Assembly: GCF_027922265.1 (NCBI RefSeq)
Contig: NZ_BSFI01000004.1
Span: 310,001 to 374,000, forward strand
DNA from: Hansschlegelia plantiphila
GTDB taxonomy: Bacteria; Pseudomonadota; Alphaproteobacteria; Rhizobiales; Methylopilaceae
Length of the DNA stretch: 64,000 bases
Direction: 5' to 3'
Position 1 is the first letter of the stretch. Each line of letters starts with the position of its first letter. The notes beneath the pieces are model-generated. The model was given only the letters and a program-made list of their open reading frames with translations. It ran no database searches and was not told the origin of the DNA. Positions 33,010-41,968 of the stretch are shown here, piece by piece. The position numbers and the translations under genes are program-made.

Positions 33010-33897
33010 TCAGCGGTCCCTCGCCGAGATCGCCTCGTGCCATGAGACGGCGCGACGGGCCATGCCGATGTGCTGACGCTCATACATGCGGCCGTCGATC
33101 TTGATCGCGCCGCGGCGGGCGTTCTCCGGCAGGTCGAACGCCTCGATCACCTTGCGCGCGCGGGCGACCTCTTCGGCGCTCGGCGCGAAGCAGGTGTTGG
33201 CGGGCTCGATCTGGCTCGGATGGATGATGGTCTTGCCGTCGAATCCAAGGTCGCGCGCCTGGCGGCATTCCTCCCGGCAGCCGTCGACGTCGCCGATGTC
33301 GTTGAACACGCCGTCGAGGATGGTCAGCCCCTCCGCCCGTGCGGCCGCAAGGGCGAACATGATCCAGGGCATCATCGGCGCGCGGCCCTTCACGATCTGA
33401 GCCCAGGTGTCCTTGGCGAGGTCGTTGGTTCCGAGCACGAGGCAGGTGAGGCGCGCGCCGGGGACTGTGCGGCGGGAGGCCGCCACCTCCTTGATGTTGA
33501 GGATCGAGGCCGGCGTCTCGATCATCGCCCAGACGTCGATGCTCTCGGGCGCGTCGAGCGCCTCCAGCCGGTTGGCGATGCTCTCGAGCACCGCGGGCGA
33601 CGAGACCTTCGGCATCAGGATCGCGTCGGGCCGGGCCTCGATCGCGGCCTTGAGGTCGGCTTCGCCCCACGGGGTCTGCGGCGCGTTGACCCGGATGATG
33701 AGTTCGCGGTCGCCGTAGCCGCCCTGGGCGATCGCCGCGCAGACCTGCTCCCGCGCGATCTCCTTGGCCTCCGGCGCGACGGCGTCCTCGAGGTCGAGGA
33801 TCAGCGCGTCGGCGGGCAGCGTCCGCGCCTTCTCGAGCGCCCGCTGGTTGGAGCCGGGCATGTACAGAACGCTGCGGCGAAGGCGGAGGTCGGCCAT
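33010..33897 (-). CDS. mcl2: CitE-like CoA-ester lyase, probable (3S)-malyl-CoA thioesterase
   Basis: A 295-residue protein of the HpcH/HpaI/CitE family. It has RRSVLYMPGSNQRALEKA, DALILDLEDAVAPEAK with the metal-binding Asp/Glu, ELIIRVNAPQTPWG, and DAILMPKV. MIETPASILNIKEVAAS carries the second metal ligand, followed by LVLGTNDLAKD and GKTIIHPSQIEPAN. The length and the LGTNDLAKD and GVFNDIGDVDG segments favour the Mcl2-type malyl-CoA thioesterase over the longer Mcl1 malyl-CoA lyase. In the ethylmalonyl-CoA pathway Mcl2 hydrolyses (3S)-malyl-CoA to malate. The gene assignment is by similarity only, and a generic CitE-like lyase remains possible. Confidence 0.8.
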   Translation of the reverse strand: MADLRLRRSVLYMPGSNQRALEKARTLPADALILDLEDAVAPEAKEIAREQVCAAIAQGGYGDRELIIRVNAPQTPWGEADLKAAIEARPDAILMPKVSSPAVLESIANRLEALDAPESIDVWAMIETPASILNIKEVAASRRTVPGARLTCLVLGTNDLAKDTWAQIVKGRAPMMPWIMFALAAARAEGLTILDGVFNDIGDVDGCREECRQARDLGFDGKTIIHPSQIEPANTCFAPSAEEVARARKVIEAFDLPENARRGAIKIDGRMYERQHIGMARRAVSWHEAISARDR

Positions 33898-34104
33898 GGG
33901 CGGAGTCCGTTTGCGTGTTCAGATCGCCTCTCGTAGCAGACAAGGCGGGGCGCGGCGTATTCGCCTCAGGTCGCGGCGATGGCGCTGCGGACCTATCCTG
34001 TTGCAAAACCACGATTGCCAAACCACCGGGCCGGCGCCATTCCCCGGTCCGGCGCGGCCTGTCGCGCTGGAGGGCCGCTCCGAGGCGGCGGGGAAAAGCG
34101 CTCA

Positions 34105-35352
34105 ATGGCCGGCGTCGCTCTGCTGCTTCTGCACGCGACCGTCTACTTCACGGTGATGGCCGCCCTGCTAAAGGCGCGGCGGCGCTACGGCATCGGCCTT
34201 TTCGTGTGCGCCCTCGGCGTCATGCACTTCCTCGAGACCTATCTCGCCGCGGTGTTCTTTATAGAACTGCCGTTCGGGCTGCTGTCGCCGGGGTCCACCG
34301 TTTTGTTCAGCGGCAAGCTGATGATGTTCCTGTTGCTCTACATCCGCGAGGACGCGGAGGTGGTGCGCCAGCCGATCTACGGCCTGTTCATCGGCAATCT
34401 GCTTCTGGTCGTGCTTGCGTTGATCCTGCGGATGCACACCTCCGTCGCGCACCTCGCCGGCGGGGCCCCGGATCTTGGCTTCATCGATCAGATCGGCGTG
34501 CTGATGGTGTGGGGCACGCTGCTGCTGTTCGTCGACTGCATCGCGCTGATCCTGCTTTACGAGAATCTGTCGCGGCTGTTCGCGCGCAACGTGGTCGCGG
34601 TCGCCTTCGTCAGCGCGTCGCTGGTGCTGACCTTCGACCAGCTCGCCTTCTTCCCCGTGTTGCGCTGGACCAGCGGCGTCCCGTTCTCCGCGCTGGTGGG
34701 AGGATTGGTCGCCAAGCTCGGAGCGGCGGCGTTCTACAGCCTTCTGATCGGCGTCTATCTGCGCTTCGTCGAGCAGGGCGAGGACCGCCGGTCGCGGCGC
34801 GGCGTGTGGGACGTCTTCCAGGCGCTGACCTACCGCAACCGCTACGAGGATCTGCTCAAGCGCTCGCTGATCGATGAGGTCACGGGCGTTCGCAATCGCG
34901 GGGCCTTCGAGCAGACCTGCCGCGAGTGGCTCGACCGACCGGCGCCGGACGGGCGGCCGGTGACGGTCGCGATGGCCGACATCGATCATTTCAAGGCGAT
35001 CAACGACGCCCTCGGCCACGTCGCCGGCGACGCGGTGCTGCGCTCGGTCGGCGGCGCGCTCGAGCGCTTCGTGCGGAACGGCGACCTCGTCTTCCGCTAT
35101 GGCGGCGAGGAGTTCGTCCTGCTGGTCAGGGATCTCGACCACGCCGGGGCCGTGACGCTTGCGGAGCGGTTGCGGGCCTCGGTCTCGGAGGAAGTCCGAG
35201 CCGCGGACGGCGCCCCTGTGACGGTGAGCGTCGGCGTCGCGACCTCGACCTCCGGAGATCTGCGCGGTCTGCTGCACACCGCAGACCAGCGCCTCTACGA
35301 GGCCAAGCGGCTCGGCCGCAACCGCGTCGTCGGCGAGGCCCAGTCGGCCTGA
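34105..35352 (+). CDS. Membrane-bound diguanylate cyclase (GGDEF)
   Basis: A 415-residue protein with about six or seven transmembrane helices in residues 1-225, then a GGDEF domain. The active loop is intact as GGEEF (residues 333-337), preceded by MADIDHFKAINDALGHVAGD with metal-binding Asp. An inhibitory RxxD site (RNGD) sits five residues before the GGEEF motif. It should make cyclic di-GMP from two GTP and show product feedback. The N-terminal membrane region is an unrecognised sensor. I use the ATG at 34105 after GGGGAAAA rather than the longer frame from 33979. It is convergent with the flbD remnant. Confidence 0.9.
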   Translation: MAGVALLLLHATVYFTVMAALLKARRRYGIGLFVCALGVMHFLETYLAAVFFIELPFGLLSPGSTVLFSGKLMMFLLLYIREDAEVVRQPIYGLFIGNLLLVVLALILRMHTSVAHLAGGAPDLGFIDQIGVLMVWGTLLLFVDCIALILLYENLSRLFARNVVAVAFVSASLVLTFDQLAFFPVLRWTSGVPFSALVGGLVAKLGAAAFYSLLIGVYLRFVEQGEDRRSRRGVWDVFQALTYRNRYEDLLKRSLIDEVTGVRNRGAFEQTCREWLDRPAPDGRPVTVAMADIDHFKAINDALGHVAGDAVLRSVGGALERFVRNGDLVFRYGGEEFVLLVRDLDHAGAVTLAERLRASVSEEVRAADGAPVTVSVGVATSTSGDLRGLLHTADQRLYEAKRLGRNRVVGEAQSA

Positions 35353-35359
35353 ACGGTCT

Positions 35360-35865
35360 CTAGGCCGCCGCCACCCCACCTTGCGGCGGGGGCACGGCGA
35401 AGCCTTCGTCGTCGTACTGGTTGAGCTTGTTGCGCAACGTGCGGATCGAGATGCCGAGGATGTTCGCGGCGTGGGTCCGGTTGCCGCGGGTGTGGCCGAG
35501 CGTGTCGAAGATCAGGTCGCGCTCGACGTCGGCGATCGTGCGCCCGACGAAGCCACGCGTCACGCTTTCGGCCGCCTCCGCGGCGCCGCGCGGGCCGGAA
35601 TCGAGCATCGAGCCGTCCGGCGTGCGGATCACGTCCGCGCCGATCTCCAGCCCCGACGACAGCGGGACCGCGCGGTGGATGGCGTTCTCGAGCTCGCGGA
35701 CGTTGCCGGGGAAGCGCCCGCGCCCGAGCCCGCGCGCGAGCGCGGGCTCGGCCTCGACCGAGCGCGGCCGCACGGGCATGCCGTTCATGACCGCGTATTT
35801 CCCATGGCGATGCGCGTCGCCGCGGTGAGTTGGCCCTTCAGGCGGCCGACTATGGTGAGGCGCAT
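35360..35865 (-). pseudogene. flbD: flbD remnant with a large internal deletion
   Basis: FlbD is the sigma-54 activator of class III/IV flagellar genes, normally about 450-480 residues. A true start with AAGGAG ahead of the ATG at 35865 encodes MRLTIVGRLKGQLTAATRIA, which matches the FlbD N-terminus, but this frame stops after 26 codons. A shifted frame from 35788 then encodes only the C-terminal part. It has NGMPVRP, FPGNVRELENAIHRAV at the end of the AAA+ region, and the Fis-type helix-turn-helix GNRTHAANILGISIRTLRNK. The receiver remainder and the whole ATPase core, around 300 codons, are missing. The protein cannot activate sigma-54 promoters. Confidence 0.85.
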
Positions 35866-36184
35866 GGGGCTCTCCTTGCTGTCAGGGGCCGACCGATTCC
35901 GCCTTCAACCGTCCGACCATCTCGGCGGCGATCATGCGGCGTCCGGCCTCTCCGGCTCCAGCTGAGAGCGCAAGCTCGCCGCCGCCGGCCTCCCCGAACG
36001 ACCGCAAGAACTGAAGAAGACCGCTCAACCGCGAAACCTCCGGCCGCTCCCCGAAGGAGCGGCGCCCGGCAAGAATTGCCCGGCGCTTGGTAAACGCGGC
36101 GTTAACTCCATCGGCGGTCAGCGCAAAAACGAAAACGCCGGCCACGAGGGCCGGCGCGTTTGCGGTCTGCTATGCTTTGTGGAT
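35866..36184. other. Region between sciP and the flbD remnant
   Basis: A minus-strand frame (35882-36145) fills most of this stretch, ending just before the flbD ribosome site. Its only early start lies within the sciP terminator and its product has no recognisable motif. It might be a decayed flagellar gene, but I cannot support that. Confidence 0.4.
36125..36156 (-). terminator. Intrinsic terminator of sciP
   Basis: CGCCGGCC and GGCCGGCG form an 8-bp stem with a five-base loop, followed on the minus strand by TTTTCGTTTTTG. It starts about 28 bases after the sciP stop. Confidence 0.8.
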
Positions 36185-36460
36185 TCAGGCGCGATACTGC
36201 TGGATACGCGTCGTGCGGAGGCCGGCGAGACCGTGCCTGTCGATCGACGCCTGCCAGGACAGGAATTCCTCGACGGTCAGCGTATAGCGCTGGCACGCCT
36301 CTTCCAGGCTGAGAAGCCCGCCTCGGACGGCCGCGACCACTTCGGCTTTGCGGCGAATGACCCAACGTTTCGTATCCGTCGGCGGCAGATCCGCGACCGT
36401 GAGCGGACTACCGTCCGGCCCGATCACGTATTTGGTTCGCCCGCGATGCATTTCGGTCAT
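36185..36460 (-). CDS. sciP: CtrA inhibitor SciP (DUF1153)
   Basis: A 91-residue helix-turn-helix protein that binds CtrA and blocks its activation of target promoters, including flagellar ones. The family core is almost invariant: MHRGRTKYVIGPDGSPLT, DTKRWVIRRKAEVVAAVRGG, LLSLEEACQRYTLTVEEFLS, and a terminal TTRIQQYRA. The ATG at 36460 gives the usual N-terminus. The frame extends four codons further. In Caulobacter sciP is CtrA-activated, and CtrA-like half sites lie upstream here. It stays intact while the neighbouring flbD is decayed. Confidence 0.95.
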   Translation of the reverse strand: MTEMHRGRTKYVIGPDGSPLTVADLPPTDTKRWVIRRKAEVVAAVRGGLLSLEEACQRYTLTVEEFLSWQASIDRHGLAGLRTTRIQQYRA

Positions 36461-37081
36461 CGATACTCTCACGCGTCTGACCCGTACTCGACGACGTTAC
36501 GAGACGTGATTTAACATTTGGCTAAGCGGAAAAGCGGTTTTCGATTGATTTCGAAAGGTTAAGAGAAAGTAATTCAATAGCTAACGATTTATGATCTTTG
36601 CGCCTCGTCAGTCGCATCTTGCGCGCGGCATATTTTGCCGCGCCTGGCAGAAACAGCCCGGGACGCCGGCGGTAAATCCCTTGAATTTTCAGGGAATAGC
36701 CACGGCATCGCGATTGCTCGGTCTCGGACGACGTCGTGTCCCGAGCGTTTCATGTCCGTTACCGCCGCCATCGCCCCGAACAGCCAGCCGACCGCCGGGC
36801 CGGTCGGGTCCGTGCGTTCGAGGGAAGGGAAAGGGGACCGTAAGGGGACGGTCGGAGGCCTTCTCTAAGGCGAAGACCCGAAGACCGAATCGTCCTCCGA
36901 CTCGATGTCCGCCGCCGCTACGCCGATGCTGACGATCGGCGGCCTGTCGGTTCCGCTCGGCTCGGTCACCAGAGTGCGCGCCCCGGCTTCGGGCGCGTAA
37001 GGCGGGCCTTGCTTCCGTCCCGGCGCGTAAGGGGGTAAGAGGACGCGGACATTCCCGAGCCTCTTCAAGCCTTCGACGCCC
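36461..37081. other. Intergenic region upstream of sciP and mnmA
   Basis: The 621-base gap has an AT-rich part (about 36500-36640) carrying CtrA-like motifs for sciP. The GC-rich part (36680-37081) has no supported gene, although open frames cross it on both strands. GCGCGTAAG recurs within it near 36995 and 37023. The mnmA promoter should lie at its right end. Confidence 0.5.
36511..36573. promoter_or_regulatory. Two CtrA-like boxes upstream of sciP
   Basis: TTAA-CATTTGG-CTAA at 36511-36525 and TTAA-GAGAAAG-TAAT at 36559-36573 each differ by a few bases from the CtrA consensus TTAA-N7-TTAA. Their position 50-115 bases before the sciP start agrees with CtrA control known in Caulobacter. Confidence 0.5.
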
Positions 37082-38257
37082 ATGACACTCGATCTCGACC
37101 TGCCCGGTCCGCCGGAGACGACCCGGATCGTCGTCGCCATGTCCGGCGGCGTCGACAGCTCGGTCGTCGCCGGCCTGCTGAAGCGGGCGGGCTACGACGT
37201 CGTCGGCGTCACCATGCAGCTCTACGATCACGGCGCTGCGACCGCCCGTAAAGGCGCCTGCTGCGCCGGCCGCGACATCCATGACGCGCGCGACGTGGCG
37301 GACCGCCTCGGCGTGCCGCACTATGTGCTGGACTACGAAGCGCGGTTCCGCGAGGCGGTGATCGAGCCCTTCGCCGCAAGCTATCTCAAGGGCGAGACGC
37401 CGATCCCCTGCGTCGCCTGCAACCAGACCGTCAAGTTCCTCGACCTGCTCGGCATGGCGCGCGACCTCGGGGCCGCTGCGCTTGCGACCGGCCACTACGT
37501 CGCGTCGAAGGCGTTGGCCGGCGGGGGCAGGGGACTGTTCCGCGCCGCGGACGGCGACCGCGACCAGAGCTATTTCCTCTATGGCACGACGCCGGAGCAG
37601 CTCGCGACGCTGCGTTTCCCGCTTGGTGGCCTGACGAAGCCCGAGGTGCGCGAGGCCGCCCGCGAGCTCGGCCTTTCCGTCGCCGACAAGCCGGACAGCC
37701 AGGACATCTGCTTCGTGCCGAACGGGCGCTATTCGGACGTGATCGAGAAGCTGAAGCCCGGCGCCGCCGAGCCCGGCCCGATCCGGCATGTCGACGGCCG
37801 CGAGCTTGGAACCCATGAGGGCGTGCTGCGCTACACGGTCGGCCAGCGCCGCGGGCTCGGCGTCTCCGGCGCCGAACCGCTGTTTGTGGTCCGCATCGAC
37901 GCAGCGTCCCGGACGCTCGTCGTCGGCCCCCGCGAAGCGCTCGCGACCAGAACGATCCGCCTCCGCGCGGTCAACTGGCTCGGGGACGGCGCCTTCGGCG
38001 ATCTTCCGGCGGAAGGCGTCGCGCTGCGCGCCAAGGTGCGGTCGACACGGCCCGCTGCGCCGGCGCGCTTGCGTCCGCTCGGGCGGGGCGAGGCCGAGGT
38101 CGAACTGCTCGACGGCGAGAGCGGCGTCGCGCCGGGGCAGGCCTGCGTGCTCTACGACGAGGCTACGGGCGACCGCGTGCTCGGGGGCGGGATCATCTGC
38201 AGTCCACCGAGCGTTCAGGCGCTCCCGGTCCGGCGCGTCAGCGAGGCGATTGCGTGA
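37082..38257 (+). CDS. mnmA: tRNA-specific 2-thiouridylase MnmA
   Basis: A 391-residue cytosolic ATP pyrophosphatase that thiolates U34 of Lys, Glu and Gln tRNAs. The PP-loop is [14 protein letters not shown] near residue 20. The first catalytic Cys lies in [14 protein letters not shown], and ATGHYVA and DQSYFLYG follow. The second Cys is in [11 protein letters not shown], and the C-terminal beta-barrel contains [16 protein letters not shown]. The last codon overlaps the GTG of the downstream methyltransferase (GTGA), so the two are coupled. Confidence 0.96.
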   Translation: MTLDLDLPGPPETTRIVVAMSGGVDSSVVAGLLKRAGYDVVGVTMQLYDHGAATARKGACCAGRDIHDARDVADRLGVPHYVLDYEARFREAVIEPFAASYLKGETPIPCVACNQTVKFLDLLGMARDLGAAALATGHYVASKALAGGGRGLFRAADGDRDQSYFLYGTTPEQLATLRFPLGGLTKPEVREAARELGLSVADKPDSQDICFVPNGRYSDVIEKLKPGAAEPGPIRHVDGRELGTHEGVLRYTVGQRRGLGVSGAEPLFVVRIDAASRTLVVGPREALATRTIRLRAVNWLGDGAFGDLPAEGVALRAKVRSTRPAAPARLRPLGRGEAEVELLDGESGVAPGQACVLYDEATGDRVLGGGIICSPPSVQALPVRRVSEAIA

Positions 38258-38895
38258 GCGTTCAGTACGACCTCCAGGGTCAGAAGCAGGCGTACGAAGG
38301 CTGGGCCCCCTTCTACGACAAGGTCTATGTGAGGTTTCTGGCGGACGGGCAGCGCAAGGCCGCCGCCGCCGCCGCCGCCTGCGGCCGCGACATCCTCGAG
38401 GTCGGCGTCGGCACCGGGCTGGTGCTGCGCTATTATCCTTCGGACGCACGGGTCGTCGGCGTCGACCTTTCCATCCACATGCTCGCCAAGGCGCGCGAGA
38501 AGGTTCTGTCGCAGGGGCTCGCCCAGGTGCGCGGCCTCTGTGCGATGGACGCCTGCAATCTCGGCCTGCCCGACGCCTCGTTCGACGCCGTCACCGTGCC
38601 CTTCGTCATCACGCTGGTCCCCGATCCCGAAGCCGCGCTCGACGAGATGCGCCGCGTGCTGCGCCCGGGCGGCGAGATCATCGTCGCTTCCAAGATGGGC
38701 GCCGAGAGCGGCCTGCGCATGAAGGTCGAGACGGCCCTCGCGCCGCTGGTGAAGAAGGTCGGGTGGTCCACGGACTTCAAGGTGTCGCGCCTCGCTGCGT
38801 GGGCGGCCACGACGCCGGACATGCAGGTCGTCGACGTCTTCGACATCTTCCCCGCGCCTTTCTTCAAGATCATCAGGATCAAGCGGGCGGCCTGA
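38254..38895 (+). CDS. pmtA: Class I SAM-dependent methyltransferase, phospholipid N-methyltransferase-like
   Basis: A 213-residue Rossmann methyltransferase. Motif I is [16 protein letters not shown], motif II is [17 protein letters not shown], motif III is [20 protein letters not shown], and motif IV is [15 protein letters not shown]. The N-terminal [12 protein letters not shown] and the size match the Rhodobacter-type phosphatidylethanolamine N-methyltransferase, which makes phosphatidylcholine. The substrate is an inference, because UbiE-like relatives look similar. It starts with GTG overlapping the mnmA stop. Confidence 0.75.
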   Translation: MSVQYDLQGQKQAYEGWAPFYDKVYVRFLADGQRKAAAAAAACGRDILEVGVGTGLVLRYYPSDARVVGVDLSIHMLAKAREKVLSQGLAQVRGLCAMDACNLGLPDASFDAVTVPFVITLVPDPEAALDEMRRVLRPGGEIIVASKMGAESGLRMKVETALAPLVKKVGWSTDFKVSRLAAWAATTPDMQVVDVFDIFPAPFFKIIRIKRAA

Positions 38896-38958
38896 GCATC
38901 GGCCGCGTCATGATCGCGCTCTGGTCAACCGCGCCGCGGCGCACGACGTAAGCGGCTC

Positions 38959-40320
38959 ATGGCCGACGAAACCGACATCGAACGCAACCGCTTCTCCGCC
39001 CGCGCGGCCCGCTACGCCCGCGTGGGCGTCAATGTCGGCGGGGTGGCGGCGCGCGTGGCGGGCGCCCGCCTGTTTGGCGGCGCGGACCGGGCGGACCGGG
39101 CCGCCGACCTCAGGGCGGCGCTGGGCGGCCTCAAAGGCCCGATCATGAAGGTGGCGCAGCTGCTCGCGACCATCCCCGACGCGCTGCCGCCGGAATATGC
39201 GGCGGAGCTCTCCCAGCTGCAGTCCGACGCGCCGCCGATGGGCTACGGCTTCGTCCGCCGCCGCATGGCGGCCGAGCTCGGCCCGGACTGGATGACGAAA
39301 TTCGGCTCGTTCGAGAAGGAGCCGGCGGCGGCCGCCTCGCTCGGACAGGTCCACAAGGCGACGGCGCTCGATGGCGCGCCGCTTGCGGTGAAGCTGCAAT
39401 ATCCGGACATGGCCTCGGCGGTGGAGGCGGATCTCCAGCAGCTTCGCCTGCTGTTCGACCTACGCCGGCGCATCGATTCGTCGATCGACACCAGCCAGAT
39501 CGCCGCGGAGATCGGCGCCCGCATCCGCGAGGAGCTGGACTACCGGCACGAGGCGAAGAACGCCGCGCTCTACAGGCTGATCCTCGCCGGCACGCCGGAA
39601 GTGCGCGTGCCCGGAGTGTGGCCGGAGCTTTCCACCGGCCGTCTGCTCACGCTCGACTGGCTCGAGGGCCGCAAGCTGCTCGAGTTCAAGGACGACGCGC
39701 TCGAGGTCCGCAACCGGCTCGCGGTCGCGATGTTCAAGGCCTGGTGGGGGCCCTTCAGCTCGCACGGCGTGATCCATGGCGATCCGCATCTCGGCAACTA
39801 CGCCGCGTTCTCCGAGGACGGCGCGCCGCAGGGGATCAACCTGCTGGATTATGGCTGCATCCGGGTGTTTCCGGCCTCGTTCGTCGGGGGCGTGGTCGAC
39901 CTCTACGAGGGCCTGCGCGATGGCGACGACGAGCGCGTGGCGCACGCCTATCAGGTGTGGGGCTTCAAGGACCTGAAACGCGAACTGATCGACATTCTCA
40001 ACATCTGGGCCCGGTTCATCTACGGGCCGCTGCTCGACGACCGGGTGCGCACCATCGCCGATGGCGTGTCGCCCGGCGAATATGGCCGGCGCGAGGCTTT
40101 CAAGGTGCAGCAGGAGCTGAAGCGCAACGGTCCGGTGACGGTGCCGCGCGAGTTCGTGTTCATGGATCGCGCCGCGATCGGGCTCGGCGGGGTGTTTCTC
40201 CACCTGCGGGCGGAGCTGAACTTCTCCCAGCTGTTTCGCGACGCGATGGCGGATTTTTCCGTTGACGGCGTCGCCCGCAGACAGGCGGCAGCGCTGTCGT
40301 CTGTCGGGCTCGAGTCCTGA
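38959..40320 (+). CDS. ABC1/UbiB (COQ8-type) atypical kinase family protein
   Basis: A 453-residue protein with COQ8 family hallmarks. A modified KxGQ region reads LKGPIMKVAQLLATIPDALP, where Val replaces Gly. The Ala-rich loop is AAAASLGQVHKA, the ATP-binding Lys lies in LAVKLQYPDM, REELDYRHEAKNAALYR is a family block, and GVIHGDPHLGNYA is the catalytic loop. Such proteins support ubiquinone biosynthesis or other lipid-linked processes. It differs from classic UbiB in lacking C-terminal membrane helices, so it is better read as a COQ8-like paralogue. Confidence 0.88.
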   Translation: MADETDIERNRFSARAARYARVGVNVGGVAARVAGARLFGGADRADRAADLRAALGGLKGPIMKVAQLLATIPDALPPEYAAELSQLQSDAPPMGYGFVRRRMAAELGPDWMTKFGSFEKEPAAAASLGQVHKATALDGAPLAVKLQYPDMASAVEADLQQLRLLFDLRRRIDSSIDTSQIAAEIGARIREELDYRHEAKNAALYRLILAGTPEVRVPGVWPELSTGRLLTLDWLEGRKLLEFKDDALEVRNRLAVAMFKAWWGPFSSHGVIHGDPHLGNYAAFSEDGAPQGINLLDYGCIRVFPASFVGGVVDLYEGLRDGDDERVAHAYQVWGFKDLKRELIDILNIWARFIYGPLLDDRVRTIADGVSPGEYGRREAFKVQQELKRNGPVTVPREFVFMDRAAIGLGGVFLHLRAELNFSQLFRDAMADFSVDGVARRQAAALSSVGLES

Positions 40321-40473
40321 AACCACAAGACTTTTCGACGTTCAGAGCGCGCCTCTATCATAGCGTCTGGTATGTGGCATGCCAGACTTTCGACGAGATT
40401 GCCGCAGGTGCGTCTTTCCGCTACATGGCGACAGAAGGACGCTTCAAGAACGCCAATCAGGGGAAGTTACGGT

Positions 40474-40764
40474 ATGGCCGATCACGCCGTCGAATATGCC
40501 ACCGCGACCGGGAACGACTACGCCGAGCACGAGCGCACCTATGGTCTGGTGATGAAGCTCGCCAAGGTCGCGACGGCCCATCTCGTCGTGATCCTGATCT
40601 CGCTCGCCATCGGCGGCGTGAAGGGCGATTGGAAGATTTGTGGCGTCGGCATCGTGCTCGCGATCGTGACCGGCGTCATCGGCGCGATGAGCCCGAAGGG
40701 CAGCCTGATCCCCGCCGCCGTCGCCGGCGTCGTTGTTCTGGGCCTCTACGCGCTGTTCGGCTGA
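40474..40764 (+). CDS. aa3-type cytochrome c oxidase subunit IV
   Basis: A 96-residue small membrane protein. The N-terminal DYAEHERTYGLVMKLAKVAT matches the bacterial aa3 subunit IV family (PF07835 type), which packs against the core oxidase. Two or three hydrophobic segments follow (AHLVVILISLAIGGV, VGIVLAIVTGVIGAM, VAGVVVLGLYALFG), more than the usual single helix, so it may be a longer family variant. The ATG at 40474 is about nine bases after GGGGAAG. A position directly before pntA is common in Hyphomicrobiales. Confidence 0.82.
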   Translation: MADHAVEYATATGNDYAEHERTYGLVMKLAKVATAHLVVILISLAIGGVKGDWKICGVGIVLAIVTGVIGAMSPKGSLIPAAVAGVVVLGLYALFG

Positions 40765-40768
40765 CCCC

Positions 40769-41968
40769 ATGCGCATCGCTGTCGCCAAGGAGACGGACCC
40801 GGGCGAACCCCGGGTCGCGCTGACGCCTGACGTCGTTAAACGACTTGTCGGCCTTGGCGCAGAGGTTGTGATCGAAAGCGGAGCCGGCCTGAAGGCCGGC
40901 GCCACCGACGCCGCCTACAAGGACATGGGCGCGACCATCGCAGGGGCGCGCTCGCAGGCGCTCTCCGGCGCCGACGTGCTGCTCACGGTGCGCCGTCCGG
41001 CGCCTGGCGGGCTCGACGGGCTGAAGCCCGGCGCGCTCGTGATCGGAATCATGGATCCTTACGGCAGGTCCGCCGAAATCGGCGAACTCGCCAAGACCGG
41101 CGTCTCGATCTTCGCGATGGAGCTGATGCCGCGCATCACACGCGCGCAGGTGATGGACGTGCTGTCGTCGCAGGCGAACCTGGCGGGCTACCGCGCGGTG
41201 ATCGACGCCGCCGCGGAATTCGGCCGCGCCTTCCCGCAGATGATGACGGCCGCCGGGACCGTTCCGCCGGCCAGGGCCTTCGTGATGGGCGCGGGCGTCG
41301 CCGGCCTCCAGGCGATCGCGACCGCCCGGCGCCTTGGCGCCATGGTGTCGGCGACCGACGTCCGTCCCGCCTCCAAGGAGCAGGTGGCGAGCCTCGGCGC
41401 CAAGTTCGTCGCGGTCGAGGACGACGAGTTCAAGCAGGCCGAGACCTCCGGCGGCTACGCCAAGGAGATGTCCGATGGCTACAAGGCCAAGCAGGCCGAG
41501 CTGATCGCGAGTCACATCGCCAAGCAGGACGTCGTCGTCACGACGGCCCTGATCCCCGGTCGCCCGGCGCCGCGCCTCGTCACCACGGCGATGGTGAAGT
41601 CGATGAAGCCGGGCTCGGTGATCGTCGACCTCGCGGTCGAGCGCGGAGGCAATGTCGAGGGCGCGGTCGCAGACCAGGTGGTCGAGGTCGAAGGCGTCAA
41701 GATCGTCGGCTACGCCAATGTGGCGGGCCGCCTCGCGGCGTCGTCCTCGGCGCTCTACGCCAAGAACCTGTCCGCTTTCCTCGAGACGCTGATCTCCAAG
41801 GAGACCAAGCAGATCGCGGTCGACTGGGACGACGAACTCGTCAAGGCGACGGCGCTCGTGAAAGACGGGACGCCGATCCATCCGATCGTCAAGCCCGCCG
41901 ATGCGCCGACGCCCGCTCCCGCGGCGGAAGCGCCCTCCGACGTTCCGCCCTTGCAGGAGCCTAGCTGA
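40769..41968 (+). CDS. pntAA: NAD(P) transhydrogenase subunit alpha part 1 (domain I)
   Basis: The 399-residue soluble NAD(H)-binding subunit of the proton-translocating transhydrogenase, which makes NADPH using the proton gradient. It starts [20 protein letters not shown]. It then shows [20 protein letters not shown], the NAD fold [17 protein letters not shown], and [20 protein letters not shown] for the mobile loop. The C-terminal Pro/Ala-rich extension is usual for the three-gene type. The start lies five bases after the oxidase subunit IV gene, and its stop overlaps pntAB by one base. Confidence 0.95.
   Translation: MRIAVAKETDPGEPRVALTPDVVKRLVGLGAEVVIESGAGLKAGATDAAYKDMGATIAGARSQALSGADVLLTVRRPAPGGLDGLKPGALVIGIMDPYGRSAEIGELAKTGVSIFAMELMPRITRAQVMDVLSSQANLAGYRAVIDAAAEFGRAFPQMMTAAGTVPPARAFVMGAGVAGLQAIATARRLGAMVSATDVRPASKEQVASLGAKFVAVEDDEFKQAETSGGYAKEMSDGYKAKQAELIASHIAKQDVVVTTALIPGRPAPRLVTTAMVKSMKPGSVIVDLAVERGGNVEGAVADQVVEVEGVKIVGYANVAGRLAASSSALYAKNLSAFLETLISKETKQIAVDWDDELVKATALVKDGTPIHPIVKPADAPTPAPAAEAPSDVPPLQEPS

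Noticed and set aside
35882-36145. An 87-codon minus-strand frame between sciP and the flbD remnant
   Set aside because: Its start lies inside the sciP terminator, it has no ribosome site, and no flagellar or other motif was recognised.
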